Shown piece after piece: positions 25,673 to 34,049 of a stretch of DNA of 64,000 nucleotides (the first letter of the stretch is position 1; every line of letters starts with the position of its first letter). The stretch covers positions 1 to 64,000 of the forward strand of contig CAMPVF010000009.1 of the NCBI GenBank assembly GCA_946997485.1, written 5' to 3'. This stretch comes from an uncultured Atopobium sp. Lineage in GTDB: Bacteria > Actinomycetota > Coriobacteriia > Coriobacteriales > Atopobiaceae. A model generated the notes under the pieces. The model saw only the letters and a program-made list of their open reading frames with translations, was not told the origin of the DNA and ran no database searches. The position numbers and the translations under genes were made by a program.

Positions 25673-27397
25673 ATGCCATTTCCACCAGAACCAACAGTTA
25701 GACCTACCGATCCAACTCAAACAAATGCGTGGAAGAAGCTATCAGACCACTACCACACATTAAAAACCGCAGGTATATCCATGCGCGACTGGTTTGCACA
25801 AGACCCTTCACGTGTACAAGAATTTACATTTACGGTTGGCGATCTGCATATTGATCTTTCAAAAAATATTATTACTTCAACTACCAAAAATTTGCTTTTT
25901 GACCTTGCGCGTGAACTTCATATTGACGAGCGCAAAAAGGCAATGTTTGCAGGTGAACACATTAATACCACCGAAGACCGCGCGGTATTGCATACGGCGC
26001 TTCGTCGCCCCATGGAGGACGAAGGAAAGCTTATTGTTGATGGTCAGGACTGCGTAAAAGACGTGCGCTACGAGCTTAACCGCATGTATGCATTTGCTGA
26101 GCGCGTGCGCCTTGGTCAGTGGACGGGCGTAAGCGGCAAGGCTATTACCGATATTGTGTCGATTGGTATTGGCGGCAGCGATTTGGGTCCGGTTATGGTG
26201 TACGAAGCGCTTAAACCCTACGTACAAGAGGGTCTGCGCGTTCACTATGTATCCAATATCGACCCGTGCGATATGTACGAAAAAACGCACAGCTTAAACC
26301 CCGAAACTACGCTGGTTATTGTTGTATCAAAAACGTTTACGACGCTCGAAACCATGACAAACGCTCGTGTTGCGCGTACGTGGCTGCTCGATGCCCTTCG
26401 CAAACAGGGTGCAATTAGCAGCAAAGACGATGAAGCACGTGCGATTGCACACCACTTTGTTGCCGTGTCCACCAATCTTGAACTTGTGCAGCAGTTTGGT
26501 ATTTCGCCCGACTGCACCTTTGGTTTTTGGAATTGGGTAGGCGGCCGCTATTCGGTGGATTCTGCCGTTGGTTTGTCGCTCATGATTGCCTGCGGTGTTC
26601 AGGCGTTTGAGGAGTTTTTGCACGGTTTTCATGCTGTTGACGAGTACTTTTATTCAACACCACTCGAAGAGAACGCCATCATGCTTATGGGCTTGCTTAA
26701 CGTGTGGTACACCAATTTCTTTGGTGCGTCGTCGCACGCGGTGCTGCCTTACAGCCAGTATCTCCATCGTTTTGCTGCGTATTTGCAGCAGCTCACCATG
26801 GAGTCGAACGGTAAATCTACTCGTTGGGATGGCACACCTGTTACCTGCAATACGGGTGAGATTTTCTGGGGCGAGGCTGGTACCAATGGTCAGCACGCGT
26901 TCTACCAGCTCATTCATCAGGGTACGCACCTTATTCCTGCCGATTTTATTGCGTTTGCCAATACCGCTCACGCAACACAAGATGGCAATCAAGACATTCA
27001 CGAGCTGTTTTTGGCCAACTTCCTTGCGCAAACAAAGGCGCTTGCGTTTGGTAAAACGGCTGATGAGGTTCGTGCAGAAGGCACGCCCGAGTGGATGGTT
27101 CCTGCCCGCGTATTTAGTGGAAACAAGCCAACTACCTCTATTTTTGGTAAGGAACTTAACGCGTTTAGCGTAGGCGAGCTTATCGCACTGTACGAGCACA
27201 TTGTGTTTGTAGAAGGTAGCGTTTGGGGCATCGATTCGTTTGACCAATGGGGCGTTGAGCTTGGCAAACAGCTTGCAAAGCAGATTGTTCCTGCGTTCCA
27301 CGACAAAGACGCGCTCAGCAAACAAGACGCATCTACGCAAAGTCTCCTTGCGTTTTACCATTCGTGCAGGAGCTATGCTCATACCATGCAAAAGTAG
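25673..27397 (+). CDS. pgi: Glucose-6-phosphate isomerase
   Basis: A 574-residue cytoplasmic enzyme interconverting glucose 6-phosphate and fructose 6-phosphate in glycolysis. Family signatures are clear: the phosphate-binding loop SIGIGGSDLGPVM, the SKTFTTLET segment, and the C-terminal GSVWGIDSFDQWGVELGK containing the catalytic lysine. The length matches the long (E. coli/eukaryote-like) form. AAAGGAG is five bases before the ATG; a GTG two codons upstream overlaps that site and is unlikely. The SRP RNA gene follows. Confidence 0.95.
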   Translation: MPFPPEPTVRPTDPTQTNAWKKLSDHYHTLKTAGISMRDWFAQDPSRVQEFTFTVGDLHIDLSKNIITSTTKNLLFDLARELHIDERKKAMFAGEHINTTEDRAVLHTALRRPMEDEGKLIVDGQDCVKDVRYELNRMYAFAERVRLGQWTGVSGKAITDIVSIGIGGSDLGPVMVYEALKPYVQEGLRVHYVSNIDPCDMYEKTHSLNPETTLVIVVSKTFTTLETMTNARVARTWLLDALRKQGAISSKDDEARAIAHHFVAVSTNLELVQQFGISPDCTFGFWNWVGGRYSVDSAVGLSLMIACGVQAFEEFLHGFHAVDEYFYSTPLEENAIMLMGLLNVWYTNFFGASSHAVLPYSQYLHRFAAYLQQLTMESNGKSTRWDGTPVTCNTGEIFWGEAGTNGQHAFYQLIHQGTHLIPADFIAFANTAHATQDGNQDIHELFLANFLAQTKALAFGKTADEVRAEGTPEWMVPARVFSGNKPTTSIFGKELNAFSVGELIALYEHIVFVEGSVWGIDSFDQWGVELGKQLAKQIVPAFHDKDALSKQDASTQSLLAFYHSCRSYAHTMQK

Positions 27398-27439
27398 GTT
27401 CAAGGGCACATCTGCGCGCAAAAACTGGTAAAGTTACGC

Positions 27440-27445
27440 TATAGT
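27440..27445 (+). promoter_or_regulatory. Candidate -10 box of the SRP RNA gene
   Basis: TATAGT lies nine bases before the first base of the SRP RNA helix, a normal distance for a -10 element. No good -35 match was seen. Confidence 0.45.
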
Positions 27446-27453
27446 TGCAACAT

Positions 27454-27570
27454 GCAAGTGTGTCTGATGGGCTCGGGCGGCACTATGTTTCGAACCTGGT
27501 CAGGGTCGGAAGACAGCAGCCATAAGATGCCTCTAGTGGGTGTCCGATCCCATCAGGTGCACTTGCATTT
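27454..27570 (+). ncRNA. ffs: Small signal recognition particle RNA (4.5S type)
   Basis: The ends GCAAGTG and CACTTGC close a long hairpin continued by TCTGATGGG and CCCATCAGG. The apex has the universally conserved SRP domain IV: GGTCAGG, a GTC-GGAA-GAC capped stem, then AGCAGCC. This is the Ffh-binding hairpin. The closing stem is followed by TTTTT, which acts as terminator. The RNA pairs with Ffh to target membrane proteins. Ends are accurate to a few bases. Confidence 0.93.
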
Positions 27571-27606
27571 TTGTACCGATTTTACCGGGGACGGCGGTGC
27601 GTGGCC

Positions 27607-27680
27607 GCGTACCTGCGTGTTGCTGCATTGCTGCGTACCTGCGTGTTGCTGCATTGCTGCGTACCTGCGTGTTGCTGCGT
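27607..27680 (+). repeat. 26-bp tandem repeat, nearly three copies
   Basis: A unit beginning GCGTACCTGCGTGTTGCTGC starts at 27607, 27633 and 27659. The first two copies are complete and the third is cut short. It lies between the SRP RNA and the DedA gene; open frames across it are by-products of the repeat. Confidence 0.8.
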
Positions 27681-27736
27681 ACCGGCACTCGCGTGCCCGT
27701 GCGTGCATGTAGTGTGTATCAGATGAATGGTGGTTC

Positions 27737-28384
27737 ATGAATATCATATCGGCACTTATCGAACTAATCAAAAATCCGCGTCATGCTATTGCAGCTGCGC
27801 TCGCGGCCGGTCCCATTGCGGCATACGGTCTTGTGTTCGTTATTATTTTTGTTGAAACGGGCGTTGTATTTTTCCCCTTTTTACCAGGTGATTCGCTGCT
27901 TTTTATCTCGGGCTATTTTGCACATAACGGTGGCTTCGATTTAATGAGTTTGCTTGCTGTTGCGTGGGCGGCAGCCATCCTGGGCGACCAGTGCAATTTT
28001 GTGATTGGACACTATTTTGGCACATCGATTATTGCTTCGGGCAAAGTTAAAGCAATGTCGCCCGAGCACATTGCACATGCTGAGGCGTTTTTGGAAAAAT
28101 GGGGTAAGCTCGCCATTTTTCTTGGGAGATTTTTTCCGTTTATTCGCACGTTCGTGCCGTTCATTGCGGGCGTAGGCAAGATGCATTGGCACAATTTTGT
28201 GGTATTTAACGTGCTCGGCGGCGTTGTGTGGTCGAGCGTGTTTATCCTACTTGGCTATTTCTTTGGTGGCGTTCCATACGTTCAGAACCATTTTGAGCTG
28301 CTTGTGGTGGGGATTATTGGAATTTCGGTATTACCCATGATTGTTGGATTTATTCGCACGCAGCTTTTGGCACGCAAAAAATAG
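27737..28384 (+). CDS. DedA family membrane protein
   Basis: A 215-residue protein with the DedA/VTT pattern: an amphipathic start, FFPFLPGDSLLFISGYFA with the conserved PGD, WAAAILGDQCNFVIGHYFG, then GRFFPFIRTFVPFIAGVGKM with the essential arginines, and a final hydrophobic helix. DedA proteins take part in lipid-carrier (undecaprenyl phosphate) or phospholipid translocation and membrane homeostasis. GGTGG precedes the ATG. It lies 32 bases before dnaX. Confidence 0.88.
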   Translation: MNIISALIELIKNPRHAIAAALAAGPIAAYGLVFVIIFVETGVVFFPFLPGDSLLFISGYFAHNGGFDLMSLLAVAWAAAILGDQCNFVIGHYFGTSIIASGKVKAMSPEHIAHAEAFLEKWGKLAIFLGRFFPFIRTFVPFIAGVGKMHWHNFVVFNVLGGVVWSSVFILLGYFFGGVPYVQNHFELLVVGIIGISVLPMIVGFIRTQLLARKK

Positions 28385-28416
28385 CTTGTGCACATGAAGT
28401 AGAGGGTGATGGTGTT

Positions 28417-30492
28417 TTGGAGTCGTTATATACAACATATCGTCCACGTACGTTTAACGAGGTAGTGGGGCAGCAGCACGTTGTTGCAACACTTACGCAC
28501 GCTGTTACACACAACAAAATTGCGCATGCATATTTGTTTTGCGGGCCGCGTGGTACGGGCAAAACAACCATGGCACGTCTGCTAGCTAAGGCGCTTACCT
28601 GCACACATACAACCAATCATCTGCCGTGTGGGGTCTGCGATGCGTGTGTGCAAATTGCAAGTGCACAGCACCCCGATGTGCTTGAGCTCGACGCTGCTTC
28701 GCGCACCGGTGTTGACAACGTGCGCGAAGAAATTCTCAACCGCGTGAGCTATGCTCCTGTTGTTGCGCCCTATAAAATTTTTATTATCGACGAAGTTCAC
28801 ATGCTTACAACCGCGGCGTTTAATGCGCTGCTTAAAACTATCGAAGAGCCGCCCGCGCACGTTATTTTTATTATGTGCACCACCGAGCCGCAAAAAATTC
28901 CCGAAACAATTTTGAGCCGCGTTCAGCGGTTTGATTTCCACAGTGTTGCTGCAAACGACATGTTTGATCACCTAAAACGCGTCTGCGCGAGTGAACACAT
29001 ACAAGCCACCGACGATGCCATATGGGCTATTGTGCATCACGCGCAAGGCGGCATGCGCGATGCGCTGTCGAGTTTGGAGCAGGTGAGTGTGTTTGGCTCG
29101 GGCTCTATAGACGCTGCGCTTGTGCGCACGATGTTTGGTGAAACGCAAGATGATGCTCTTGCGCGTCTTACCTGCGCATTGTTAGATGCACGCATGGCGG
29201 ATGTGTTTCGTTGTGTGTGTAATTTTGCCGATGCGGGCGAAGATGTATTGCGCTGCGCCCGCGATTTAGCTGCGTTTTTGCGCGACGTGTATGCCTGGTA
29301 TTTGTATGCTGCGGCGACTGGCGGCGCTGGGGCAGTTGGCGGTGCGGCTGCTGCGCCCGATGCACCTCTTGCAGGCGGGCTTATTAGCTCGTCGCGTAGC
29401 GCTGATATGCTGCGCGATTGCAGCAGTCATATTACCAGCGAAGCTCAGGTGTTATCGCTGTTATCACACGTAACCGATTTAATTCTTGCGCTTAAAACTG
29501 CAGATAATAGGCGTCTTTTGTTTGAATTATTCTGCTGCAAAATGGCGCTTGAGCACAAAGCGACCCTGCCTGGTGCGCGGCCTGTTGCGAGCGCACCAAC
29601 GCCTGCACCTGCTGCCACGCCCGCGCCCGCAGTAGCGCCACGTCCTGCACCTGCACCTGCTGTGGCACCTGCACCACGTCCTGCACCACGTCCTGTTGTG
29701 GCAGCTCCTGCACCAGCAGCTCCACGTCCTATGGCATCTGCACCAGCACCTGCGGCTTTCGCTATGCCGTCGCGTCCCGCGCCTGCACCTGCGGTACAAC
29801 CCGCACCTGTCTCGCAACCCGCACCTGCGGCTGCTTCGCTGCAGTCGTCTCAACAGCGCTGGGAGCGCATACTTGCCAGCATGCAGCAACAAAATCCTGC
29901 AACCGGTGCGCTATTGTTGCAGTCGCAACTTGTGTCAGATAATGCCGATGCACTTGTTGTACAGTTGCCTGTAGGCTCGGCGTTTACCATTAAAATGCTG
30001 AGCGACCCAGCAACGCAAGCACAGCTATATGCCTGGACAACACCAGTATTTGGAAAAAAGCGCATCACATTTGTTGAAAGCTCTGCGCTCGCACCTGCGT
30101 CTAAGGCTGTAGCAGCACCCCAGGTAGCGGCAGTTTCGCCTGCATCAGGGCCAAAGCCCGCGCCCGAGCCGCAACCTGCACCAACCCCGCAGCCACAACC
30201 AAAACCACAAGCAAAATCTCAACCTGCACCAAAACCGCAACCTGCACAACCGAGCAGCGCACCCGCGCCTCAAGCAGCACCGCCAGTGCAGCAGGCTGCA
30301 AAGCCGCAAGCCGAGGCGACGGCTCCTACTTCGGCCACACAAACACCTCACGCGCAGGTATCCGGCGTGCGTGCACCCTCAAAAAAAGAGGAAGCCATTT
30401 TAGCGATGCTTACCGAGGTGTTTGGCGACAACGTGAAAGCTACTATTACCCCTGCAGAAAACGGCCAGCAACCTGCACAAACACAGCAGTAA
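28417..30492 (+). CDS. dnaX: DNA polymerase III subunits gamma/tau
   Basis: The 691-residue clamp-loader ATPase. Residues 1-230 carry the AAA+ core: Walker A GPRGTGKTTMARLL, a four-cysteine zinc module (CTHTTNHLPCGVCDACVQ), Walker B FIIDEVHML, and the sensor region STTEP-like CTTEPQKIPETILSR. Two long Pro/Ala/Gln-rich linkers (about 385-480 and 565-640) surround a domain (485-550) that would contact the polymerase. TTG is the only plausible start, behind GAGGGTG. It heads the conserved dnaX-ybaB-recR cluster, although 540 bases holding an inverted repeat separate it from ybaB. Confidence 0.93.
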   Translation: MESLYTTYRPRTFNEVVGQQHVVATLTHAVTHNKIAHAYLFCGPRGTGKTTMARLLAKALTCTHTTNHLPCGVCDACVQIASAQHPDVLELDAASRTGVDNVREEILNRVSYAPVVAPYKIFIIDEVHMLTTAAFNALLKTIEEPPAHVIFIMCTTEPQKIPETILSRVQRFDFHSVAANDMFDHLKRVCASEHIQATDDAIWAIVHHAQGGMRDALSSLEQVSVFGSGSIDAALVRTMFGETQDDALARLTCALLDARMADVFRCVCNFADAGEDVLRCARDLAAFLRDVYAWYLYAAATGGAGAVGGAAAAPDAPLAGGLISSSRSADMLRDCSSHITSEAQVLSLLSHVTDLILALKTADNRRLLFELFCCKMALEHKATLPGARPVASAPTPAPAATPAPAVAPRPAPAPAVAPAPRPAPRPVVAAPAPAAPRPMASAPAPAAFAMPSRPAPAPAVQPAPVSQPAPAAASLQSSQQRWERILASMQQQNPATGALLLQSQLVSDNADALVVQLPVGSAFTIKMLSDPATQAQLYAWTTPVFGKKRITFVESSALAPASKAVAAPQVAAVSPASGPKPAPEPQPAPTPQPQPKPQAKSQPAPKPQPAQPSSAPAPQAAPPVQQAAKPQAEATAPTSATQTPHAQVSGVRAPSKKEEAILAMLTEVFGDNVKATITPAENGQQPAQTQQ

Positions 30493-31032
30493 CAGGCAGC
30501 ATGCGCGTGCTTTTATACATAGTTCAGTCCTCAAAAAATTTTTTCCGGCGATTTTTTGGCTGAAATTGTACAAAAACCATACTTTGACACGAGGTTGAGC
30601 GCGGCTGAAGGCAAACCGCGCACGCCTTGCTTGGCAGTATTTTCCATTTCCGCAGGTAGTGCGTTTGTTAACTTATTTAACCAAGTGTCCCGCCTGGCGC
30701 CTTTGGGCGATTTTGAGCCTTAGCCTCGTGTCAAAGTAGGGTTTTTGTCCAATATCACTCAATATTTTTTGCCGAAAAATTGCTGACCCCTTATGCGCGT
30801 TATAGAGAGCGTTGCTTGTAGTGCTTACATGTGCGCTGAGTTTACGTAAAAACGTTGGTGGCAAAAAAATAGAGCTACAATAGCATACGTACCACTTGCG
30901 AGCACACGTGTGCGGGCAGGTTGGTGCTTGCCTACACAGGGGTTTTGTACAACTGCGCGGCATTCGCAATGCAGCACGGCGTACGCGTACGCGGTTTGTC
31001 CGTGTAGTACTAACGAACTAAAGGAGCTACAT
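30493..31032. other. Long intergenic region between dnaX and ybaB
   Basis: A 540-base gap, unusual inside this normally compact cluster. Its left part holds a 29-base imperfect inverted repeat (listed separately); the right part should hold the ybaB-recR promoter. Frames on the minus strand here lack ribosome binding sites. Confidence 0.5.
30566..30752. repeat. 187-bp element bounded by 29-bp inverted repeats
   Basis: The arms at 30566-30594 and 30724-30752 are complementary at 27 of 29 positions and share ACTTTGACACGAGG. The 129-base interior has no gene. This shape fits a small non-autonomous transposon-like element or a large RNA hairpin. Confidence 0.75.
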
Positions 31033-31341
31033 ATGAACATGCAGCAAATGATGAAACAGGCTCAAACAATGCAAAAGCGCCTGATGGACGCCCAAAGCAA
31101 GCTCAAGGAAATTCCAGTGAGCGCGTCTGCAGGTGGCGGCATGGTAAAGGTTGAAGGCACGGCTGATGGCCACATTACGTCAATTGTGCTCGATCCCGAT
31201 GCGCTTAATCCCGAGGATGTTGAACTTCTTCAGGATAGTATTTTGGCAGCGGTGAGTGAGTGCCTTACCCGCGCGCAACAAACTGCCGACCAGCAGATGG
31301 GTGCCATTACCGGCGGCATGAATATTCCGGGTCTATTTTAG
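31033..31341 (+). CDS. ybaB: YbaB/EbfC family nucleoid-associated protein
   Basis: A 102-residue DNA-binding protein. It begins with the Gln/Met-rich helix MNMQQMMKQAQTMQKRLMDAQ, followed by GGGMVKVEGTADGHITSIVLDP and a glycine-rich C-terminus (GGMNIPGLF), all typical of YbaB. AAGGAGC precedes the ATG at 31033. The gene is followed after eight bases by recR, the standard arrangement, and the pair is linked to recombinational repair. Confidence 0.93.
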   Translation: MNMQQMMKQAQTMQKRLMDAQSKLKEIPVSASAGGGMVKVEGTADGHITSIVLDPDALNPEDVELLQDSILAAVSECLTRAQQTADQQMGAITGGMNIPGLF

Positions 31342-31349
31342 GTGCACGT

Positions 31350-31949
31350 ATGCAACAATCGTGTGCTGCACTGCAATGTGTGCTTGATGAGTTTGGTAAA
31401 TTGCCTGGTATAGGGCCTAAATCGGCAGCGCGTATTGCATACTTTTTAATGGAACAACCAACGCAAGATGCAACGCGTTTAGCTCAGGCAATAATTCGTC
31501 TTAAAGATGAAGTGCATTTTTGTCCGGTGTGCTTTACCTATGCAACCGACGATTTGTGCACGTATTGCAGCGATTCTTCGCGCGACACCACCACAATTTG
31601 TGTGGTTGCCGAGCCAAAAGACGTTGCCGCCATCGAAAACACTCATGCGTACCACGGGTTATACCACGTGCTTGGTGGCGTTATTTCGCCCATGGACAAT
31701 ATTGGGCCTGAGGAGCTGCACGTTGCAGAGCTTACGCGGCGTCTTGCAAATCAAACGGTACACGAGGTTATTTTAGCAACGAGTCCAAATGTTGAGGGCG
31801 AAACCACTGCTATTTATCTTGCGCGTTTACTTAAACCTTTAGGGGTAACCACAACGCGGCTTGCAAGTGGGCTTCCGGTTGGTGGTGACCTTGAATATGC
31901 GGACGAAGTTACGTTAGGGAGAGCTATTGAGGCACGCCGTGAGCTATAA
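31350..31949 (+). CDS. recR: Recombination mediator protein RecR
   Basis: A 199-residue protein of the RecFOR pathway that loads RecA at gaps. The order is: helix-hairpin-helix LPGIGPKSAARIAYFL, zinc finger Cys-x2-Cys...Cys-x2-Cys (FCPVCFTYATDDLCTYC), the Toprim domain (ICVVAEPKDVAAIENT) and the C-terminal Walker-B-like segment TRLASGLPVGGDLEYAD. ATG 31350 follows TAGGTG; the frame is open further upstream inside ybaB. The start of the next gene overlaps its 3-prime end by 11 bases. Confidence 0.94.
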   Translation: MQQSCAALQCVLDEFGKLPGIGPKSAARIAYFLMEQPTQDATRLAQAIIRLKDEVHFCPVCFTYATDDLCTYCSDSSRDTTTICVVAEPKDVAAIENTHAYHGLYHVLGGVISPMDNIGPEELHVAELTRRLANQTVHEVILATSPNVEGETTAIYLARLLKPLGVTTTRLASGLPVGGDLEYADEVTLGRAIEARREL

Positions 31950-32886
31950 CCAATCAACACATCGCACACAACCCAGCCATGCGCGGAAAAGCCGGCAGGC
32001 GGATAGCCAGGTTTCGTCTGGTTTTGTGCCAGGTACGCAGATGCCGGCAGGTCAGGTGCCGGCAGGTCAGGTGCCGGCAGGTCAGGTGCCGGCAGGCCAG
32101 GTGCCAGCTGGCCAGCAGGCAATTTCGCAGCTTCAAGCAGGTGCTGGTGCAAAAATTGAAACGCGTCGCACGGCGCGCGTTCTTGCGCACAATTCAAATG
32201 TGCAACGCAAGCGCACAAAGCAGCACGTCCGTGTGCTTAACGAAGCAAAAAACATGCATGTATCGGCAGATAAGCTCTCGCGGCTTACGGGTCGTGCGCG
32301 CAGGGACATTATGCAAATGGCAGCATATTCGCGTGAGCATACGGCAGCCGATACGCTGCCAAAGGCGCCGATGCCGCTGTATAAAAAGCTTATTGTTATT
32401 GTATGTTCGCTCGTTAGTTTATGTGTTGTTGCGGCGATAATTTGGATAGCTTCTATTGCGCTTGAGCCCGACGAGCCGCAAGAGCGGCTTACTCCCGAAG
32501 CAGAAACACAGCAGGCTCAAAGCGACGAAAACATCATTTATCATGGGCTTACCTATTATATAGAACAGGGTAGTGACGGCGTGTATACGCTTATGTCGGC
32601 GCCAAAAAAAGGCTCGCAAGATGCCACAGCACTCTGCAAGCTTAGCGGTACGCCCGTTCAGATGTTATTGTATAATGGCGCGCTTGTTATACCAGAAAAT
32701 AAGAGCGATGGAACGTGGGATATTATCGCTTACACGATGGGACTGGGTGCTGAGCCAACGCAGGTTACCGACAAAGACGGCGCTGCCCTTGTAAAGCAGG
32801 GGAGCATTTCGCGCGTGAAGCTTGAAGGTGCAAGCCTTCACGTTACCGACGACGCGGGTAAAGAAACCACCGTTATGCTGGGATAA
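31939..32886 (+). CDS. Single-pass membrane protein with PAGQ repeats, function unknown
   Basis: A 315-residue protein I cannot assign to a family. Residues 30-58 contain five PAGQ units, encoded by a 15-base tandem repeat. A basic region (60-140) follows, then one membrane helix (LYKKLIVIVCSLVSLCVVAA onward), an acidic linker and an extracytoplasmic domain of about 110 residues rich in beta-strand patterns. The GTG at 31939 is preferred because GAGG precedes it by six bases; a TTG at 31927 is possible. Overlap with recR implies co-transcription. A basic N-terminus inside and a folded domain outside suggests an envelope protein. Confidence 0.7.
   Translation: MSYNQSTHRTQPSHARKSRQADSQVSSGFVPGTQMPAGQVPAGQVPAGQVPAGQVPAGQQAISQLQAGAGAKIETRRTARVLAHNSNVQRKRTKQHVRVLNEAKNMHVSADKLSRLTGRARRDIMQMAAYSREHTAADTLPKAPMPLYKKLIVIVCSLVSLCVVAAIIWIASIALEPDEPQERLTPEAETQQAQSDENIIYHGLTYYIEQGSDGVYTLMSAPKKGSQDATALCKLSGTPVQMLLYNGALVIPENKSDGTWDIIAYTMGLGAEPTQVTDKDGAALVKQGSISRVKLEGASLHVTDDAGKETTVMLG
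32041..32115 (+). repeat. 15-bp coding tandem repeat (PAGQ), five copies
   Basis: The unit GTGCCGGCAGGTCAG is repeated five times, the last copies slightly diverged. Each copy adds five residues (VPAGQ), so changes in copy number would keep the frame. Confidence 0.85.
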
Positions 32887-32978
32887 TGCTGCAAGCATCA
32901 CAATTCATTCAAAACTTCTAAATTAACACTAGACAAACAGGCTCCATTACAGGTATTATAGCATCTGCAACTACGCAC

Positions 32979-33055
<77 letters not shown>

Positions 33056-33066
33056 TTCGAATATGC

Positions 33067-33097
33067 AAGCTCCGGGTAACTCCGGAGCTTTTTTTGT
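33067..33097 (+). terminator. Rho-independent terminator of tRNA-Asp
   Basis: AGCTCCGG and CCGGAGCT form a perfect eight-base stem around a six-base loop, followed by seven T residues. Confidence 0.9.
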
Positions 33098-33244
33098 ATC
33101 CGTATAGGCTGTTGTGCATTAACGCCGCCACCAGCCAATTTGCCGCCAGCTGCACCAGCTGCATATGCTACGCGGCTACACCAGCTGCATATGCTGCGCG
33201 GCTGCGTAGTTATCCTGTTGTCTATTGTAAGAGGTATCTGTAAC

Positions 33245-34012
33245 GTGCTCGATACAACGCGCCCTCAGCATGCATGCACCACCTGCAATAAGTTGGCCGT
33301 ATTCGACCTCGATGGAACTATCATAGATACACAATCGGGCGCGTGTTTTGCTCGCTATTTGTATCAGCATCGGCTGCTGTCGCTGCTGGATAGTCTCCGT
33401 CTTGTGTGGTGGGCGTTTTGCTACGTGTTCCACGTGCCTACAAATCAGGCAAAGGCGCGCAGCATTTTGTTTAATCGGCTTGTTGGCATGTCTCAGCAAG
33501 ATGTCGCTCGGCTTATGCACGATTTTCACGATCAGGTGCTCGCACATCATTATCTTCCGCAAGCGCTACAAGAAATTTCAAAGCGTCAACAAGAGGGCTG
33601 CACCATTTTGGTGGTGTCGGCTACGTTTTACAGCATTGCCCAGCAGGTGTGCGATAATTTGGGGCTCGACGGCGTTATTGCAACGCGCATGGTGTACGAC
33701 GCCAATAATTGTGTAACAAACCAGGTAGATGGCGTAGTTATTGAGGGCGACGAAAAAGTGCTCGGCGTAAAGCGATGGATTGCACAGCATGTAGTGTCTG
33801 CGCATGGCGCACGTGAGCAGGGAACGGATGGTTTGGCTGCGTGTGAGCCTTCCCTTTCGTGCCTGCCTGTTCCTCTCTATGCGTATGGCGATCACCACTC
33901 CGACAAGCATCTGCTTCGTTTTGCTCAGCATGCTTGCGCCGTTAATCCCGATAGGTCGCTTCGTGCTATTGCGCGCCATGAAGGTTGGGATATTGTTGAG
34001 TGGACAAAATAG
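33245..34012 (+). CDS. HAD superfamily IB phosphatase
   Basis: A 255-residue hydrolase. Motif I is FDLDGTIID (nucleophile Asp21, acid Asp23), motif II is ILVVSATFYS, and motif III/IV is the YGDHHSDKHLL segment. The subfamily includes SerB-like phosphoserine phosphatases and lysophosphatidic-acid-type enzymes; the helical cap (residues 35-110) is long and Trp/Phe-rich. The substrate cannot be told. GTG 33245 is taken as start because GAGG lies ten bases upstream, whereas the open frame to 33140 has none. It precedes the MutY-like gene by 37 bases. Confidence 0.75.
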   Translation: MLDTTRPQHACTTCNKLAVFDLDGTIIDTQSGACFARYLYQHRLLSLLDSLRLVWWAFCYVFHVPTNQAKARSILFNRLVGMSQQDVARLMHDFHDQVLAHHYLPQALQEISKRQQEGCTILVVSATFYSIAQQVCDNLGLDGVIATRMVYDANNCVTNQVDGVVIEGDEKVLGVKRWIAQHVVSAHGAREQGTDGLAACEPSLSCLPVPLYAYGDHHSDKHLLRFAQHACAVNPDRSLRAIARHEGWDIVEWTK

Positions 34013-34049
34013 GAGCCTAACCCGCGCAAACGGCACAAGCACTGCAACT

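Noticed and set aside
27452..27712. Open frames across the SRP RNA and 26-bp repeat
   Set aside because: The sequence is a clear SRP RNA followed by tandem repeats; open frames come from repeat structure.
29570..30360. Frameshift or pseudogene in dnaX because of Pro/Ala/Gln-rich sequence
   Set aside because: The frame is continuous from the AAA+ core to the C-terminus, and low-complexity linkers are usual in DnaX proteins.
30673..30969. 98-codon minus-strand frame between dnaX and ybaB
   Set aside because: It spans one arm of the inverted repeat, has no ribosome binding site and shows no family resemblance.
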